Counted from the first letter of the stretch, positions 1 to 7,876 are shown. The stretch: 64,000 bases of DNA from Clostridiales bacterium UBA6114 (GCA_002423435.1 DIWE01000033.1:1-64000), one strand, 5' to 3'. The notes: generated by a model not told the origin, from the letters alone. Program-made: numbers and translations.

Positions 1-422
1 AGGTCACGGTCGCGGGCGAGGTCACTATTGCGAACGCCCTGCTCACTGTTGCCGGCGAGGTCACCATCGCGAATCAGACTTTGACGGTGCTCGTCTCGGG
101 AAGCGTCTTTACGGCGATCACGGTATCCAGCCAGGCGATCACGGGCAGCAATTTTCTGTTTGACAATACGGATATCTCAGCCCAAAAGGTGGCGTCCATT
201 TTGCTCTACAACGAAGGCGCGGTCACGATCCCGCTCAGCCTGCAGATCAGCCCGACCTCGGGAGCAAACTATATTCCGGACCCCGATTACGGAACCGTCA
301 CGCTGGGCAGCAACGCGTCGATGTTTATCGCGATTTCCAACTTTGCGCACTACGCCCGGCTGCAGTATGTCCTTGGCGCATCCACCGCTACGATCAGCGC
401 GTATTACCAGGCGCAGGCATAA
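1..422 (+). CDS. C-terminal part of a beta-repeat surface protein (5' end outside window)
   Basis: The reading frame is open from the window edge, so the gene is truncated at its 5' end. The first 90 bases encode tandem 13-residue units of the form LTVAGEVTIANAL, a pattern typical of beta-solenoid or appendage-like surface proteins. After the repeats a domain of about 100 residues follows, with the segments LQISPTSGANY and HYARLQYVLG. This resembles the C-terminal domain of clostridial proteins annotated DUF6385; that assignment is from memory and tentative. A hairpin terminator follows, then a glycosyltransferase gene. Surface repeat proteins next to glycosyltransferases suggest, by inference only, that the protein is exported or glycosylated. 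No catalytic motif is visible. Confidence 0.6.
   Translation, partial: VTVAGEVTIANALLTVAGEVTIANQTLTVLVSGSVFTAITVSSQAITGSNFLFDNTDISAQKVASILLYNEGAVTIPLSLQISPTSGANYIPDPDYGTVTLGSNASMFIAISNFAHYARLQYVLGASTATISAYYQAQA
3..85 (+). repeat. Two to three 39-bp coding repeats (13-residue unit)
   Basis: A 39-bp unit encoding TVAGEVTIAN plus three residues is repeated in frame and decays into TVLVSGSVFT. The array continues upstream out of the window, so its true length is unknown. Confidence 0.6.
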
Positions 423-453
423 CGGCGGTTTATCAAGCCACTTTTCATTTTCA

Positions 454-494
454 GCCCGGCCCATGGGATACACTTCGATGGGCCGGGATTTTAT
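454..494 (+). terminator. Rho-independent terminator after the repeat protein
   Basis: The arms CCCGGCCCAT and ATGGGCCGGG form a strong 10-bp stem with a loop of about 14 bases. The run ATTTTAT follows. It lies between the partial gene and the glycosyltransferase, just before that gene's AAGGAG ribosome binding site. Confidence 0.7.
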
Positions 495-512
495 ATAAGG
501 AGATCGTTTGTC

Positions 513-2333
513 ATGGCAAAGAAAGTAAACTTAAGCTTATGCATGATTGCAAAAAACGAAGAAAAGCTGATCGGGAAATGCCTTGAAAGCGTAAAAGACA
601 TCGCGGATGAGATCATTCTGGTCGATACGGGCTCGACCGACGGCACCGTCGGGATTGCAAAAGGGTACGGCGCAAAAATCTATACATTCGAGTGGGACGA
701 CAGCTTCAGCGACGCCAGGAATTTTTCGATCGAAAAGGCAAAGGGCAAGTGGATTCTGCTGATGGACGCCGACGAGGAATTCGAAAAAAGCGACCGGGAA
801 CTGTTTTTGGAGTATATAAAAACCGCGAAAACCCACGGGTGCCACTTCAAGATGCTGAACTATTCGGGAAAAACGGCCGGCAGTCAGTATTCCGTCCACA
901 ACGCCTTCCGCCTTTTGCGAAACAACGGGCTGTACCGGTTTGAAGGCAGAATCCACGAGCAGATCAAAAGGAAAGACGGGAAACCGATCCCGAGCGGGAC
1001 CTTCGGCCTCCTGCCGGTCAGGCTGCACCACTACGGATATCTCGACGACGTGGTCAAAAAACAGGGAAAGCGGGAAAGGAACCTGCCCCTTCTTTTAAGC
1101 GAGCTTGAAAAGGACCCCGAGAATCCGTTTCTGCTGTTTAACCTCGGCAACGAGTACCTTGCGTCGTGCGATTACAGTAAGGCAATCTCCGTATATGACA
1201 AAGGATACCGAAAAGCCGATTTCACGCAGGCCTACGCGCCCCACCTGGTTTACCGCCGGGCAATGACCTACCGCACCCTCCGGATGCCCGACGCATCTGT
1301 AAGCGCGGCGGCCGAGGGGCTTACAAAATATCCGCAGTGCACGGACCTAGAGTTTTTAAGAGGCTCGGTCTATTTTGAGCAGGGGAAATATACCCTTGCC
1401 GTCGACAGCTTCCAAAGGTGCATTGAGATGGGAGATCCCCCGCCCACGCTGAAATTCGTCGACGGCTGCGGGACATTCCGGCCTTTGATGTCGCTCGGGC
1501 ATTTATATGAAACCCTTTGCGATTACGGCAAGGCTCTGGACTGTTACTCGAAAGCGATCGCGAAGGACAAATCCCTCTATCAGAACCTTTATTACATCGG
1601 CGGCGTGTTAAACAAATTATTTATTGATAAGGAAATGGTTGCAAAGAAGCTTCTCGGATATTTTGTAAGCCCCGAATATCTCCCGAACCGGATCGTGCTG
1701 ACCGATATTCTGATCCGGCAGAGGCTTTATTCAGACGCTTTTATGTATCTGGATCAAATGGACGCGCAGAATGAGTATCCCGGCGACCGGGCGTTTTTGC
1801 GGGGGAAGCTGTGCTTTTATACGCGCGAGTTCCAAAAGGCCCGCGAGCTTTTTCGCTTTGTCCTGAACGCGGAGCAAACCGCGGCGGGCATTTTGCAGAA
1901 TATCCGCGGCGAGAGCGCCGAATATCTGTTCGTGCTGCACCTGATCGATCCGGAAGCCGCCGACAGCCCGCTTGAATCCATAAATGAATTTGCCGGCCAA
2001 AACCGGCAGGCTCTCTACAGGGTGATTTCGTCCGTTTTGCAGGGAGAGGGCGAATCGTACTTTGGCGGCGGCGAGGACTGGGGAGAACTGATCGGTGAAT
2101 TCTCAAAAGTGCTCGACAAGATCCTGAAAGTGCAGGAATTCGACCTGTTTGAGAAGCTTTTGTATGTGTTCAACTATATCGACAGCAAAGCAGTTCTGAT
2201 TTCCCTGGCATCCTTGTACCATGAAAACGGCTACGACGACCTTGCCGTGAAAACCGTGCTGCGCTCGGTCAAGGAGCTGGATTATATTGATCAAGCGGGC
2301 GTCGACCTCCTTGCGCGGGCATACAAAAAATAA
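513..2333 (+). CDS. Glycosyltransferase family 2 with C-terminal TPR repeats
   Basis: The 606-residue protein begins with a GT-A fold: LSLCMIAKNEEKLIGKCLES at the N terminus, then LVDTGSTDGT and the metal-binding DADEE near residue 89. GT2 enzymes of this type move a sugar from a nucleotide sugar to a protein or glycan acceptor in the cytoplasm. From about residue 185 to the end the protein is helical with degenerate TPR units, for example NPFLLFNLGNEYLASCDYSK and MSLGHLYETLCDYGKALDCY. GT2-TPR fusions are common in Firmicutes and often modify surface or flagellar proteins. The ATG has the good ribosome binding site AAGGAG. The preceding surface-repeat gene is a possible acceptor by proximity only. 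The acceptor and the sugar cannot be read from sequence. Confidence 0.88.
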   Translation: MAKKVNLSLCMIAKNEEKLIGKCLESVKDIADEIILVDTGSTDGTVGIAKGYGAKIYTFEWDDSFSDARNFSIEKAKGKWILLMDADEEFEKSDRELFLEYIKTAKTHGCHFKMLNYSGKTAGSQYSVHNAFRLLRNNGLYRFEGRIHEQIKRKDGKPIPSGTFGLLPVRLHHYGYLDDVVKKQGKRERNLPLLLSELEKDPENPFLLFNLGNEYLASCDYSKAISVYDKGYRKADFTQAYAPHLVYRRAMTYRTLRMPDASVSAAAEGLTKYPQCTDLEFLRGSVYFEQGKYTLAVDSFQRCIEMGDPPPTLKFVDGCGTFRPLMSLGHLYETLCDYGKALDCYSKAIAKDKSLYQNLYYIGGVLNKLFIDKEMVAKKLLGYFVSPEYLPNRIVLTDILIRQRLYSDAFMYLDQMDAQNEYPGDRAFLRGKLCFYTREFQKARELFRFVLNAEQTAAGILQNIRGESAEYLFVLHLIDPEAADSPLESINEFAGQNRQALYRVISSVLQGEGESYFGGGEDWGELIGEFSKVLDKILKVQEFDLFEKLLYVFNYIDSKAVLISLASLYHENGYDDLAVKTVLRSVKELDYIDQAGVDLLARAYKK

Positions 2334-2336
2334 AAT

Positions 2337-2488
2337 GGGCGTGTCGCAAAATTTGCGACACACCCGCTTCGCGGATTAAAACGCATGTTTCTCGCCGCCG
2401 TAGGCGGCAACCGAAACATATGCGAAGGCAGACGACCATGACTGGATTTTTATCCGTTGCGGCGGCACGCCGTGTCATGGACGCCTGC
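2337..2488 (+). repeat. Left copy of a 120-bp repeat with a short terminal palindrome
   Basis: Positions 2337-2366 form a perfect hairpin built from GGGCGTGTCGCAAA and its complement. Positions 2367-2488 match the reverse complement of 3867-3986 with few differences; both contain the core GCGGATTAAAA, GGCGGCAACCGAAACATATG and CAGACGACCATGACT in corresponding places. The two copies face each other around the riboswitch-folT unit. The terminal hairpin is related to the ends of the 180-bp dispersed repeat at 3989, 10973 and 33726. It may also terminate the upstream transcript. Confidence 0.75.
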
Positions 2489-2553
2489 CCCGAAAGCCAA
2501 AAGGACAGCCACCCGAGTGGAAATTGACAATATTAAGAAGCTGTGATAATATC

Positions 2554-2653
2554 AAAATGCTATTCGACTGACGGAAGTGGAATGAACCACGGGAAGGATA
2601 GCGTTTTGGAAGCCGACCGTCTGGGCATGATGCCTGGATTGGTGGGCTTTTTT
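2554..2653 (+). promoter_or_regulatory. ZTP (pfl motif) riboswitch with intrinsic terminator
   Basis: Positions 2565-2624 carry the conserved ZTP aptamer blocks in order: GACTGACGGAA, GTGGAAT..AACCAC, GGGAAGGATAGCG, and GCCGACCGTCTGGGC. GACGG pairs with CCGTC. Downstream, AGCCGACCGTCTGGGC can instead pair with GCCTGGATTGGTGGGCT to form a long terminator stem followed by T6 (2648-2653). That stem uses the same bases as the aptamer's 3' half, so ligand binding should block termination. This is the known ON-switch logic of ZTP riboswitches, which sense ZMP/ZTP when 10-formyl-THF is short. It is the first of two riboswitches in the folT leader. Confidence 0.9.
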
Positions 2654-2701
2654 GCTGCCTTCCGGATGCAAGGAACGTCATTCGGAGCAAATTATGAATC
2701 A

Positions 2702-2822
2702 TGAGCAGAGTAGGACTTTGTGCGTAAATCGCGGATTTGCAGTGCCTTCTGAACGGGGAGTTGTCAGAGGGACGAAAAGCCTTTGCGGGCTTACGGTACA
2801 AGGTTCGCATCCCGCTGCTACA
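2702..2822 (+). promoter_or_regulatory. Tetrahydrofolate (THF) riboswitch
   Basis: The layout matches the THF aptamer. P1 is AGCAG with CTGCT. The 5' conserved block is GAGTAG. P2 is GACTTTGT with ACAAGGTT, fully complementary with G-U pairs. GCGTAAAT lies in the core, P3 is CTTCTGA with TCAGAGG, ACGAA follows, and the 3' block is CGGTACAAGGTTCGCATCC. THF riboswitches in Firmicutes control folate transport and folate biosynthesis genes, which supports calling the downstream S component FolT. It stands about 50 bases after the ZTP riboswitch terminator, so both read the same transcript. Confidence 0.85.
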
Positions 2823-2891
2823 TAAGGAGAAGCGGCAGAATCATCATGCCTCTTGTTATGTAGCTGTGCTGCATAACAGGAGGTGTTTTTA
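2813..2891 (+). promoter_or_regulatory. Alternative leader hairpins and a 4-codon upstream ORF before folT
   Basis: CTACATAA (2817-2824) is complementary to TTATGTAG (2856-2863). GTTATG (2855-2860) is also complementary to CATAAC (2872-2877), so the two hairpins share bases and exclude each other. AACAGGAGGTGTTTTT then presents a strong ribosome binding site to an ATG at 2891 that encodes only Met-Val-Thr-Ala before TAG. No T-run is seen, so the THF switch more likely acts on translation or RNA folding than by termination. The pairings are direct observations; the mechanism is inferred. Confidence 0.5.
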
Positions 2892-2948
2892 TGGTTACAG
2901 CCTAGCGCACGCCTTCCAGATTCGTCCAATGAGAAAGGAGAAGTTAAA

Positions 2949-3845
2949 TTGAAGGATTCGTCTTTTCATGTGCGCCGCATCACAATATCCGCGGTTTTTC
3001 TCAGCATTTCACTCGTTCTGAAAACAACCTTTTCTTTTTATATCCCCATGTTTGGGCAAAACGGAATGAGCATCGGTATATCGGGCATTTTCTCCATGAT
3101 GCCTTCCATTTTATTCGGGCCTGTGTATGGGGCCGTGACCTCGGGGCTTTCCGACTTTTTAGGCTACCTTTTAAAGCCGGCAGGGGCATATATTCCCCTT
3201 ATGACGCTGGTCGTAGCCGCCGGTGGATTTATAAGGGGCGCATTATGGGCCGCCCTGCGAAACAAAGACAGCAGGAAAATGAGGATTGCGGTTGCGGTGT
3301 GTTCGGCGCTTTTATTGGCAGCGGGTATCTGCAACATCGCATTTCTGTCCGCCGACGGCCTTGACAGCGGATTTTACGATCATGTACAGAAGGAGGACAT
3401 CAATACGGACAATATGCACCTTGTCAGCAGGATGCTTATTACAAGGACAATCGACACGAAAGACCCCTCCGGGAATCTGGCTACATACATGACTTTCGTA
3501 ACAACGGGAGTCATTGGGAGCGCCGTTCTCGGTATCCTTTTGTTAACCGCAGACCTCTTTATATCAAAGAAGTTCCTTCACGACACACGCAAAGGACAAA
3601 TTTCTCAACTCCTTATCGCTATGGTTGGTTCGGGCTTGATTGTGACCACCCTCAACACGGTGGTATTGCGCGAAACAATCTTTACCGCGTGGAAGGTGCT
3701 GCCGTTTGCCGCCATATGGATACCCCGTGCAATTGAGGAGATTCTTGGGAACACGGTTAAAGCATATTTTGTGGCCACGCTGCTTAATATTTTTAAAAGT
3801 CAGCGCGGTTTAAACGAGCTGGTGGATAAGCATAAGAGGCATTGA
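2949..3845 (+). CDS. folT: ECF transporter S component, folate type (FolT)
   Basis: The membrane protein is about 298 residues with roughly six hydrophobic segments: ITISAVFLSISLVLKTTFSF, a Gly-rich segment near GISGIFSMMPSILFGPVYG, and later helices. S components bind a vitamin with high affinity and join the shared EcfAA'T module for ATP-driven uptake. The vitamin is assigned from the leader, since THF riboswitches typically precede folT. I chose the TTG at 2949 because AGAAAGGAGAAG lies just upstream; the open frame from 2883 has no suitable ribosome binding site. An insert around residues 120-180 (HVQKEDINTDNMHL) makes it longer than ordinary 170-200-residue S components. No EcfA or EcfT genes are in the window, so it would rely on modules elsewhere. 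Confidence 0.82.
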   Translation: MKDSSFHVRRITISAVFLSISLVLKTTFSFYIPMFGQNGMSIGISGIFSMMPSILFGPVYGAVTSGLSDFLGYLLKPAGAYIPLMTLVVAAGGFIRGALWAALRNKDSRKMRIAVAVCSALLLAAGICNIAFLSADGLDSGFYDHVQKEDINTDNMHLVSRMLITRTIDTKDPSGNLATYMTFVTTGVIGSAVLGILLLTADLFISKKFLHDTRKGQISQLLIAMVGSGLIVTTLNTVVLRETIFTAWKVLPFAAIWIPRAIEEILGNTVKAYFVATLLNIFKSQRGLNELVDKHKRH

Positions 3846-3866
3846 ATGCCACTGTAAAAGATAGCT

Positions 3867-3986
3867 GCAGACGACCATGACTCGGTGTGTCGCCACAACG
3901 GATAAAGTTCCAGTCATGGCGTCTGTCTCGCATATGTTTCGGTTGCCGCCCACGGCGGCGGGAAACATGCCTTTTAATCCGCGAAG
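3867..3986 (-). repeat. Right copy of the 120-bp repeat, inverted relative to 2367-2488
   Basis: Read on the minus strand this segment follows the left copy base for base with scattered differences: GCGGATTAAAA, then GCCGCCGTGGGCGGCAACCG, then CCAGTCATG and CAGACG-like ends. It abuts the 180-bp repeat that starts at 3989. With the left copy it encloses the ZTP-THF-folT unit. Confidence 0.75.
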
Positions 3987-3988
3987 AC

Positions 3989-4166
3989 GTTGTCGCAAAA
4001 TGCATAAATATAAAAATTTGCTGTGGTCAGGGCACGTAGGGCGCGGGGGATAGTGTGAAAGGGGGCCGGCGAGGCCCTCTTTTGCGTCCAAACATCCGCC
4101 GCAGCGGCGTGCGCAGCACGGAGGGGTGTCGCAAAATGCATGAATATGCATTTTGCGACACCCCCT
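3989..4166 (+). repeat. 180-bp dispersed repeat, copy A
   Basis: The element runs from GTTGTCGCAAAATGCATAAA, through a G-rich block and the internal hairpin CCGCCGCAGCGGCG, to a long terminal palindrome (GGGGTGTCGCAAAATGCATG and its complement). The same order occurs at 10973-11150 (same strand) and 33726-33905 (opposite strand). Small frames inside it are translation artefacts of the repeat. It lies between the convergent folT and HD-domain genes, where its end palindrome could act as a bidirectional terminator. Confidence 0.85.
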
Positions 4167-4196
4167 CTGATTAAAAAACGTCTGAAAAAGCACTTT

Positions 4197-4715
4197 TCAG
4201 CTTGTTTTCCCGAACGCACGGCCCGGGAGAAACCTGCGGCCCTTCCGCCAAAGCCACCGGCAGCACGGCTCCATCGTTTCAAAGACGGCGCAGCACTTAT
4301 CCGCAAGGCAGATGATCAGCGCCTCTTTGCATTTCGGAGGCCTGATCGTCATCGGCCACATATGTTTTTCGATAATATCGCGCTCGATCTCATTGAGCGA
4401 AAAGCAGCGCTCGGCGTTTCTCAGCGCGGCTTTCGGGTGTGAAAATCCGTGGAGCCTGTGTGACGAGTCCTTTTCGTGCCAATCGTACAGAAAAAAATCA
4501 TGGAGCAGCGCCCCGCGGATCAGGCTTTTGCGGTCGCAGTCGAGCCCTGTTTTGACGCAGAAAAAGTAGCCGAGCGAGGCAACCCTGACGCAGTGCTCAA
4601 GGCAGGTCGTCCTGCCGTGCTGCAAAAACGCGTCCATTTCCCGGACCTCCGTGAGGTGCAGGATCTCCTCGGCGCAGATATTGAAAAACAGATCGTCCCG
4701 GAGCCGTTTACCCAT
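4197..4715 (-). CDS. HD-domain phosphohydrolase-like protein
   Basis: The 172-residue protein has a conserved HD-superfamily metal-site layout: H33 and H41, the signature HD at 72-73 (ALLHDFFLYDW), H80, then HRLHGFSHP around 86-94 and a later EKHMWP. HD proteins hydrolyse phosphate esters or nucleotides in the cytoplasm using divalent metals; the substrate here is unknown. It lies about 60 bases downstream of the zur-like gene on the same strand and may be the last gene of the zinc operon. The ribosome binding site GGAATGG is weak. Confidence 0.75.
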   Translation of the reverse strand: MGKRLRDDLFFNICAEEILHLTEVREMDAFLQHGRTTCLEHCVRVASLGYFFCVKTGLDCDRKSLIRGALLHDFFLYDWHEKDSSHRLHGFSHPKAALRNAERCFSLNEIERDIIEKHMWPMTIRPPKCKEALIICLADKCCAVFETMEPCCRWLWRKGRRFLPGRAFGKTS

Positions 4716-4779
4716 TTGTTATGACCATTCCTTTCGCTGCGCTTCAAGGCACAAAACAACAAAATAACGAGGCGGCGAT

Positions 4780-5229
4780 TCAGTCGGTTTCGCCTTTCTT
4801 TCGTTCCTTGCCGACGCTGCACTCCCTGCAATAGCCGAAAAGCTCCACCTTGTGCCCGAGGACATGGAAATCGCGGTCGGCGATTTCCGGGGTAAACCGT
4901 TCCATAGGGCAGTTTTGCAAAGCCACGATTTTGTGGCAGCCCATGCAGACGGCGTAATGCTTATGCTGGTGGCGGTTTAACTCATATACCGCGAGATCGT
5001 TATTCAATACGGTGGTTTTTATCACAAGCGCTTTTTGCTCGAAAAGCTCAAGGATTCGATAAATCGTGGAGAGCCATACGGGGGAACCGTCCTTTTCGGT
5101 CTGCGCGCAGATATCCATTGCGCTTAGCGGCCTGTCGGCGCCTTCGAGTACCGAAAGCACGCGCTCGCGCGGTTTTGTCTTTTTGATTCCGTCCGGCCAG
5201 GCGGTTTTTTCTTCTTTTTCTCTCAACAT
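4780..5229 (-). CDS. zur: Fur-family regulator, probably zinc-sensing (Zur)
   Basis: The 149-residue protein has the Fur architecture: a winged helix with WLSTIYRILELFEQKALV near residues 52-70, the His-rich hinge HQHKHYAVCMGC, and a C-terminal CREC. The two CxxC pairs form the structural zinc site of the family. Fur/Zur proteins bind palindromic operators as dimers when loaded with metal and repress uptake genes. It sits at the end of a znuACB-type operon, with a palindromic site in front of that operon. Zinc is therefore more likely than iron, though metal specificity cannot be read with certainty. The ATG follows GGGGAG. Confidence 0.83.
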   Translation of the reverse strand: MLREKEEKTAWPDGIKKTKPRERVLSVLEGADRPLSAMDICAQTEKDGSPVWLSTIYRILELFEQKALVIKTTVLNNDLAVYELNRHQHKHYAVCMGCHKIVALQNCPMERFTPEIADRDFHVLGHKVELFGYCRECSVGKERKKGETD

Positions 5230-5256
5230 GCTCTCCCCTTCCCCCGTTTTGCCGAA

Positions 5257-6075
5257 TCACTGAGATTTGATCCCCCGTATTTTCCCCGCGGCTTTTTTCA
5301 TAAGGAGAATCAGCAAAAGGCACGCGACCCCGATCAATACAATTGTACCACCAGGTTTCAGTCCTGCATAGTAGGAAACGAACAAACCGGCTACGGTAAA
5401 TAAGACGGCGAATCCGATTGAATAAAAAACCGTCTGCTTATAGCTTTTTCCGAGCTGCATCGAGCAGGCGACCGGCACGACCATCAGGGAGGACACGATC
5501 AGGGCGCCGACCGTTCGGGACGCCACCGAAACCGTGGCGGCGGTCAGAATGGTGAAAACGAATCCGACGGTTTTGACCGGAACGCCCGCGAGGTGCGCCG
5601 AAACCTCGTCAAAGGCGACGAAGCAAAGCTCCTTATATAAAAATACAAAGGCGGTCAGCACGACAAGGCTGATCCCCAAAACGAGATACATTTCAAAATC
5701 GCTGATGGCGACGATGCTCCCGAACAGAAAGCTGTTGAAATTCGCGGCGTTTTTTACAAACCCGGAAAGCACGCCAGCGAGCCCGACGCCCGCCGACATC
5801 ACGATCGCGATGGACATCTCGGAAAACTTCGGGATTTTTTTCCGGATCGCCTCGATCCCGAGCGCCGCCGCAAAGCACGCCGCCGCCGCGCCCAGTATGG
5901 GGTTTACGCCCATAATCAGTCCGGCCGCGACGCCCGCGAGGGAGGTGTGCGACAGCGCGTCGCCGATCATCGACAGCCGCTTTAACACGACGATCATCCC
6001 GATGCAGGGTATGATCATCGCGAGAAGAATTCCGACCAAAAACGCGCGGCGCATAAAATCAAACTCAAAGATCAT
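5257..6075 (-). CDS. znuB: Zinc/manganese ABC transporter permease (ZnuB type)
   Basis: The 272-residue ABC-3 family permease has eight or nine hydrophobic segments, from FLVGILLAMIIPCIGMIVVL at the N terminus to GGTIVLIGVACLLLILLM at the C terminus. Typical family blocks are LSMIGDALSHTSLAGVAAG and FVFTILTAATVSVASRTVGA. It forms the membrane channel of a metal-uptake ABC transporter. Its start overlaps the end of the ATPase gene by 11 bases, so translation is probably coupled. Confidence 0.9.
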   Translation of the reverse strand: MIFEFDFMRRAFLVGILLAMIIPCIGMIVVLKRLSMIGDALSHTSLAGVAAGLIMGVNPILGAAAACFAAALGIEAIRKKIPKFSEMSIAIVMSAGVGLAGVLSGFVKNAANFNSFLFGSIVAISDFEMYLVLGISLVVLTAFVFLYKELCFVAFDEVSAHLAGVPVKTVGFVFTILTAATVSVASRTVGALIVSSLMVVPVACSMQLGKSYKQTVFYSIGFAVLFTVAGLFVSYYAGLKPGGTIVLIGVACLLLILLMKKAAGKIRGIKSQ

Positions 6076-6826
6076 TTCCCATATTCTCCTCCGCGTCCCT
6101 CCAAATTATATGCGGATGCTTATGCTTGTGCGAAAGCTCCTCTTTGACCTGCTCGCGCTGAAGCTCCACGAGGGAGCCCTCTTCGAGGCAAAGCGTTCTG
6201 GACACATAGTCGGACGCTCTTGCGATATCGTGGGTAACCATTGCGATGGTAAGCCCCGTTTCGCGGTTTAAGCGCGCAAGGAGCTCGTAAAGCGCCTGCG
6301 CCGCCTTCGTATCGATGCCGGTCGTCGGCTCGTCGAGCAGCATGACTTCGGGACCGCTCACCAGCACCCTTGCGATCATGACCCGCTGAAGCTGCCCGCC
6401 GGACAGGCTGCCGATCAGCGACTTCGCGTGTTTTTCCATCGAAACAAGTTCAAGCGCCTTTTTTACCTTTTCGGCATGAACTTTTTTCGGAAAGCGAAGC
6501 GGCCCGATCTGCGAATAGAGATTTAAGCGTACGATTTCCTCCGCCGTCGCCGGAAAGCCGGCGCCCGATATGCCGTTTTGCGGCACATAGCCGATTTTCG
6601 GCCAGTCCTTAAACCTGCGGATTTCCCGGTCGAAAAGCCGTATGCTCCCGCTCTGCAAGGGCAAAAGGCCGAGCAAAAGCTTAATAAGCGTACTTTTCCC
6701 CGCGCCGTTCTGGCCGATGATCGCGACAAAGTCACCCTTACAGACGGAAAAGCCGATTTTCGTCAAAATCGGCTCGCCTCCGTATGAAAAGCTTACGTCC
6801 TGCGCCTGAATTACCGTCGTCATCAA
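6065..6826 (-). CDS. znuC: Zinc ABC transporter ATP-binding protein (ZnuC type)
   Basis: The 253-residue ABC ATPase carries Walker A GQNGAGKSTL (near residue 38), the signature LSGGQLQRV, Walker B VMLLDEPTTGID, and a switch His in MVTHD. The C-terminal extension contains HKHKHPH, a His cluster common in zinc importers. It powers the ZnuB permease. It starts ten bases after the binding-protein gene ends, and its 3' end overlaps znuB. Confidence 0.92.
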   Translation of the reverse strand: MMTTVIQAQDVSFSYGGEPILTKIGFSVCKGDFVAIIGQNGAGKSTLIKLLLGLLPLQSGSIRLFDREIRRFKDWPKIGYVPQNGISGAGFPATAEEIVRLNLYSQIGPLRFPKKVHAEKVKKALELVSMEKHAKSLIGSLSGGQLQRVMIARVLVSGPEVMLLDEPTTGIDTKAAQALYELLARLNRETGLTIAMVTHDIARASDYVSRTLCLEEGSLVELQREQVKEELSHKHKHPHIIWRDAEENMGNDL

Positions 6827-6835
6827 TTATCCTTC

Positions 6836-7813
6836 TTACTCTAAAGCTGCCTTTAACGCCGCGAGGTTCTGCCGCATTACGGAAAAATAGTCGTCTCCGC
6901 TTTTAAGCTGCTCGTCGCTCAAGCCCTCGATGGGATTTAACACGTCCGTTTCCGCGCCGATGGCGCTTGCGATCGTCTCGGCCACCTTCGGGCTCACGAG
7001 CTCCTCAAAGAAGATGACCTTCACGTCGTGCTCCTTCGCAAACCGGATGATTTCCGCCATTCTGGCGGGATCCGGCTCGGAGTCGGCGGACAGCCCCTCG
7101 ATCGCGACCTGGTTTAAACCGTAGTCCGCGCACAGATAACCGAACGCCTGATGCGCGACGATGATATCCCTGTTCTTAAAAGCGGAAAGGGTATCCTTAA
7201 ATTCGCTGTCCAGCGCGTCAAACTCGGCCGCGTACTTCGAAAAATTCGCCTCATAATAGTCTTTGTTTTCGGGGTCGGCCTGCGAAAAGGCATTTTTGAT
7301 CGCTTCCATTTCCCCTTTCGCGTTTTGGGGACTGAGCCACACGTGGGGGTCAAACGCCTCTTCCTCGTGCTCTTCTTCGTCTTCGTGGTCCTCTTCGCCT
7401 GCGCTTTCCTCCTCATGCCCATGCCCCTCGAGAAGGGTAAGCCCGTTTGACGCCTCGACCGCGATCAGGTTTTTGTTCTGCAGGGAATCGAGCACCTTTT
7501 CCGCCCAGTGCTCCATCCCGGCTCCATTATAAATGAACACGTCGGCTTTTTCAAGATTCGTAATATCGGTCGCCGACGGTTCCCAGTCGTGCGGTTCCGT
7601 GCCCGCCGGCACCATATTGATCATTTCAATCCTGTCGCCGCCGATTTTCGAGGCAAAATCGTACATCGGATAAAAGCTCGCGCAGACGGACAGTTTCCCC
7701 GGGTTATCCACGGCTGCCCCGCCGCCGGCCGAAACGCTTTTTGTGCCGGCGCATCCCGCGAAAAGAGCCAGCACGAATGCCGACACAATGAACAACACAC
7801 CTGTTTTTTTCAT
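6836..7813 (-). CDS. znuA: Zinc-binding lipoprotein of the ZnuA/AdcA family
   Basis: The 325-residue cluster A-I solute-binding protein starts with a lipoprotein signal whose lipobox is LFAGC, so it is anchored outside the membrane. Metal-ligand regions of the family are visible: GTEPHDWEPS, DPHVWLSP, and IVAHQAFGYL. A His/Glu-rich stretch (HGHEEESAGEEDHEDEEEHE) lies just before DPHVWLSP. Such loops mark zinc rather than manganese binding proteins. It is the first gene of the znuA-znuC-znuB-zur set and is preceded by the putative Zur operator. Confidence 0.92.
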   Translation of the reverse strand: MKKTGVLFIVSAFVLALFAGCAGTKSVSAGGGAAVDNPGKLSVCASFYPMYDFASKIGGDRIEMINMVPAGTEPHDWEPSATDITNLEKADVFIYNGAGMEHWAEKVLDSLQNKNLIAVEASNGLTLLEGHGHEEESAGEEDHEDEEEHEEEAFDPHVWLSPQNAKGEMEAIKNAFSQADPENKDYYEANFSKYAAEFDALDSEFKDTLSAFKNRDIIVAHQAFGYLCADYGLNQVAIEGLSADSEPDPARMAEIIRFAKEHDVKVIFFEELVSPKVAETIASAIGAETDVLNPIEGLSDEQLKSGDDYFSVMRQNLAALKAALE

Positions 7814-7849
7814 TTTCGATCCCTTCCATTCCTGTAACGCTCGTCGTCT

Positions 7850-7876
7850 AAATGCACATGATTCTCATTTGCATTT
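7850..7876 (-). promoter_or_regulatory. Putative Zur operator upstream of znuA
   Basis: AAATGCACATGATTCTCATTTGCATTT is presented here as two halves: AAATGCACATGA and TCATTTGCATTT. They are near-perfect inverted repeats (one mismatch per arm), 37 bases before the znuA start. Size and position fit a Fur/Zur box. The regulator gene at the end of the operon is the obvious partner, which is an inference. Confidence 0.6.

Noticed and set aside
3810..4442. Several small frames across 3810-4442, 10920-11562 and 33730-33930
   Set aside because: Their shared peptide comes from the 180-bp dispersed repeat read in various frames, so they are repeat artefacts, not genes.
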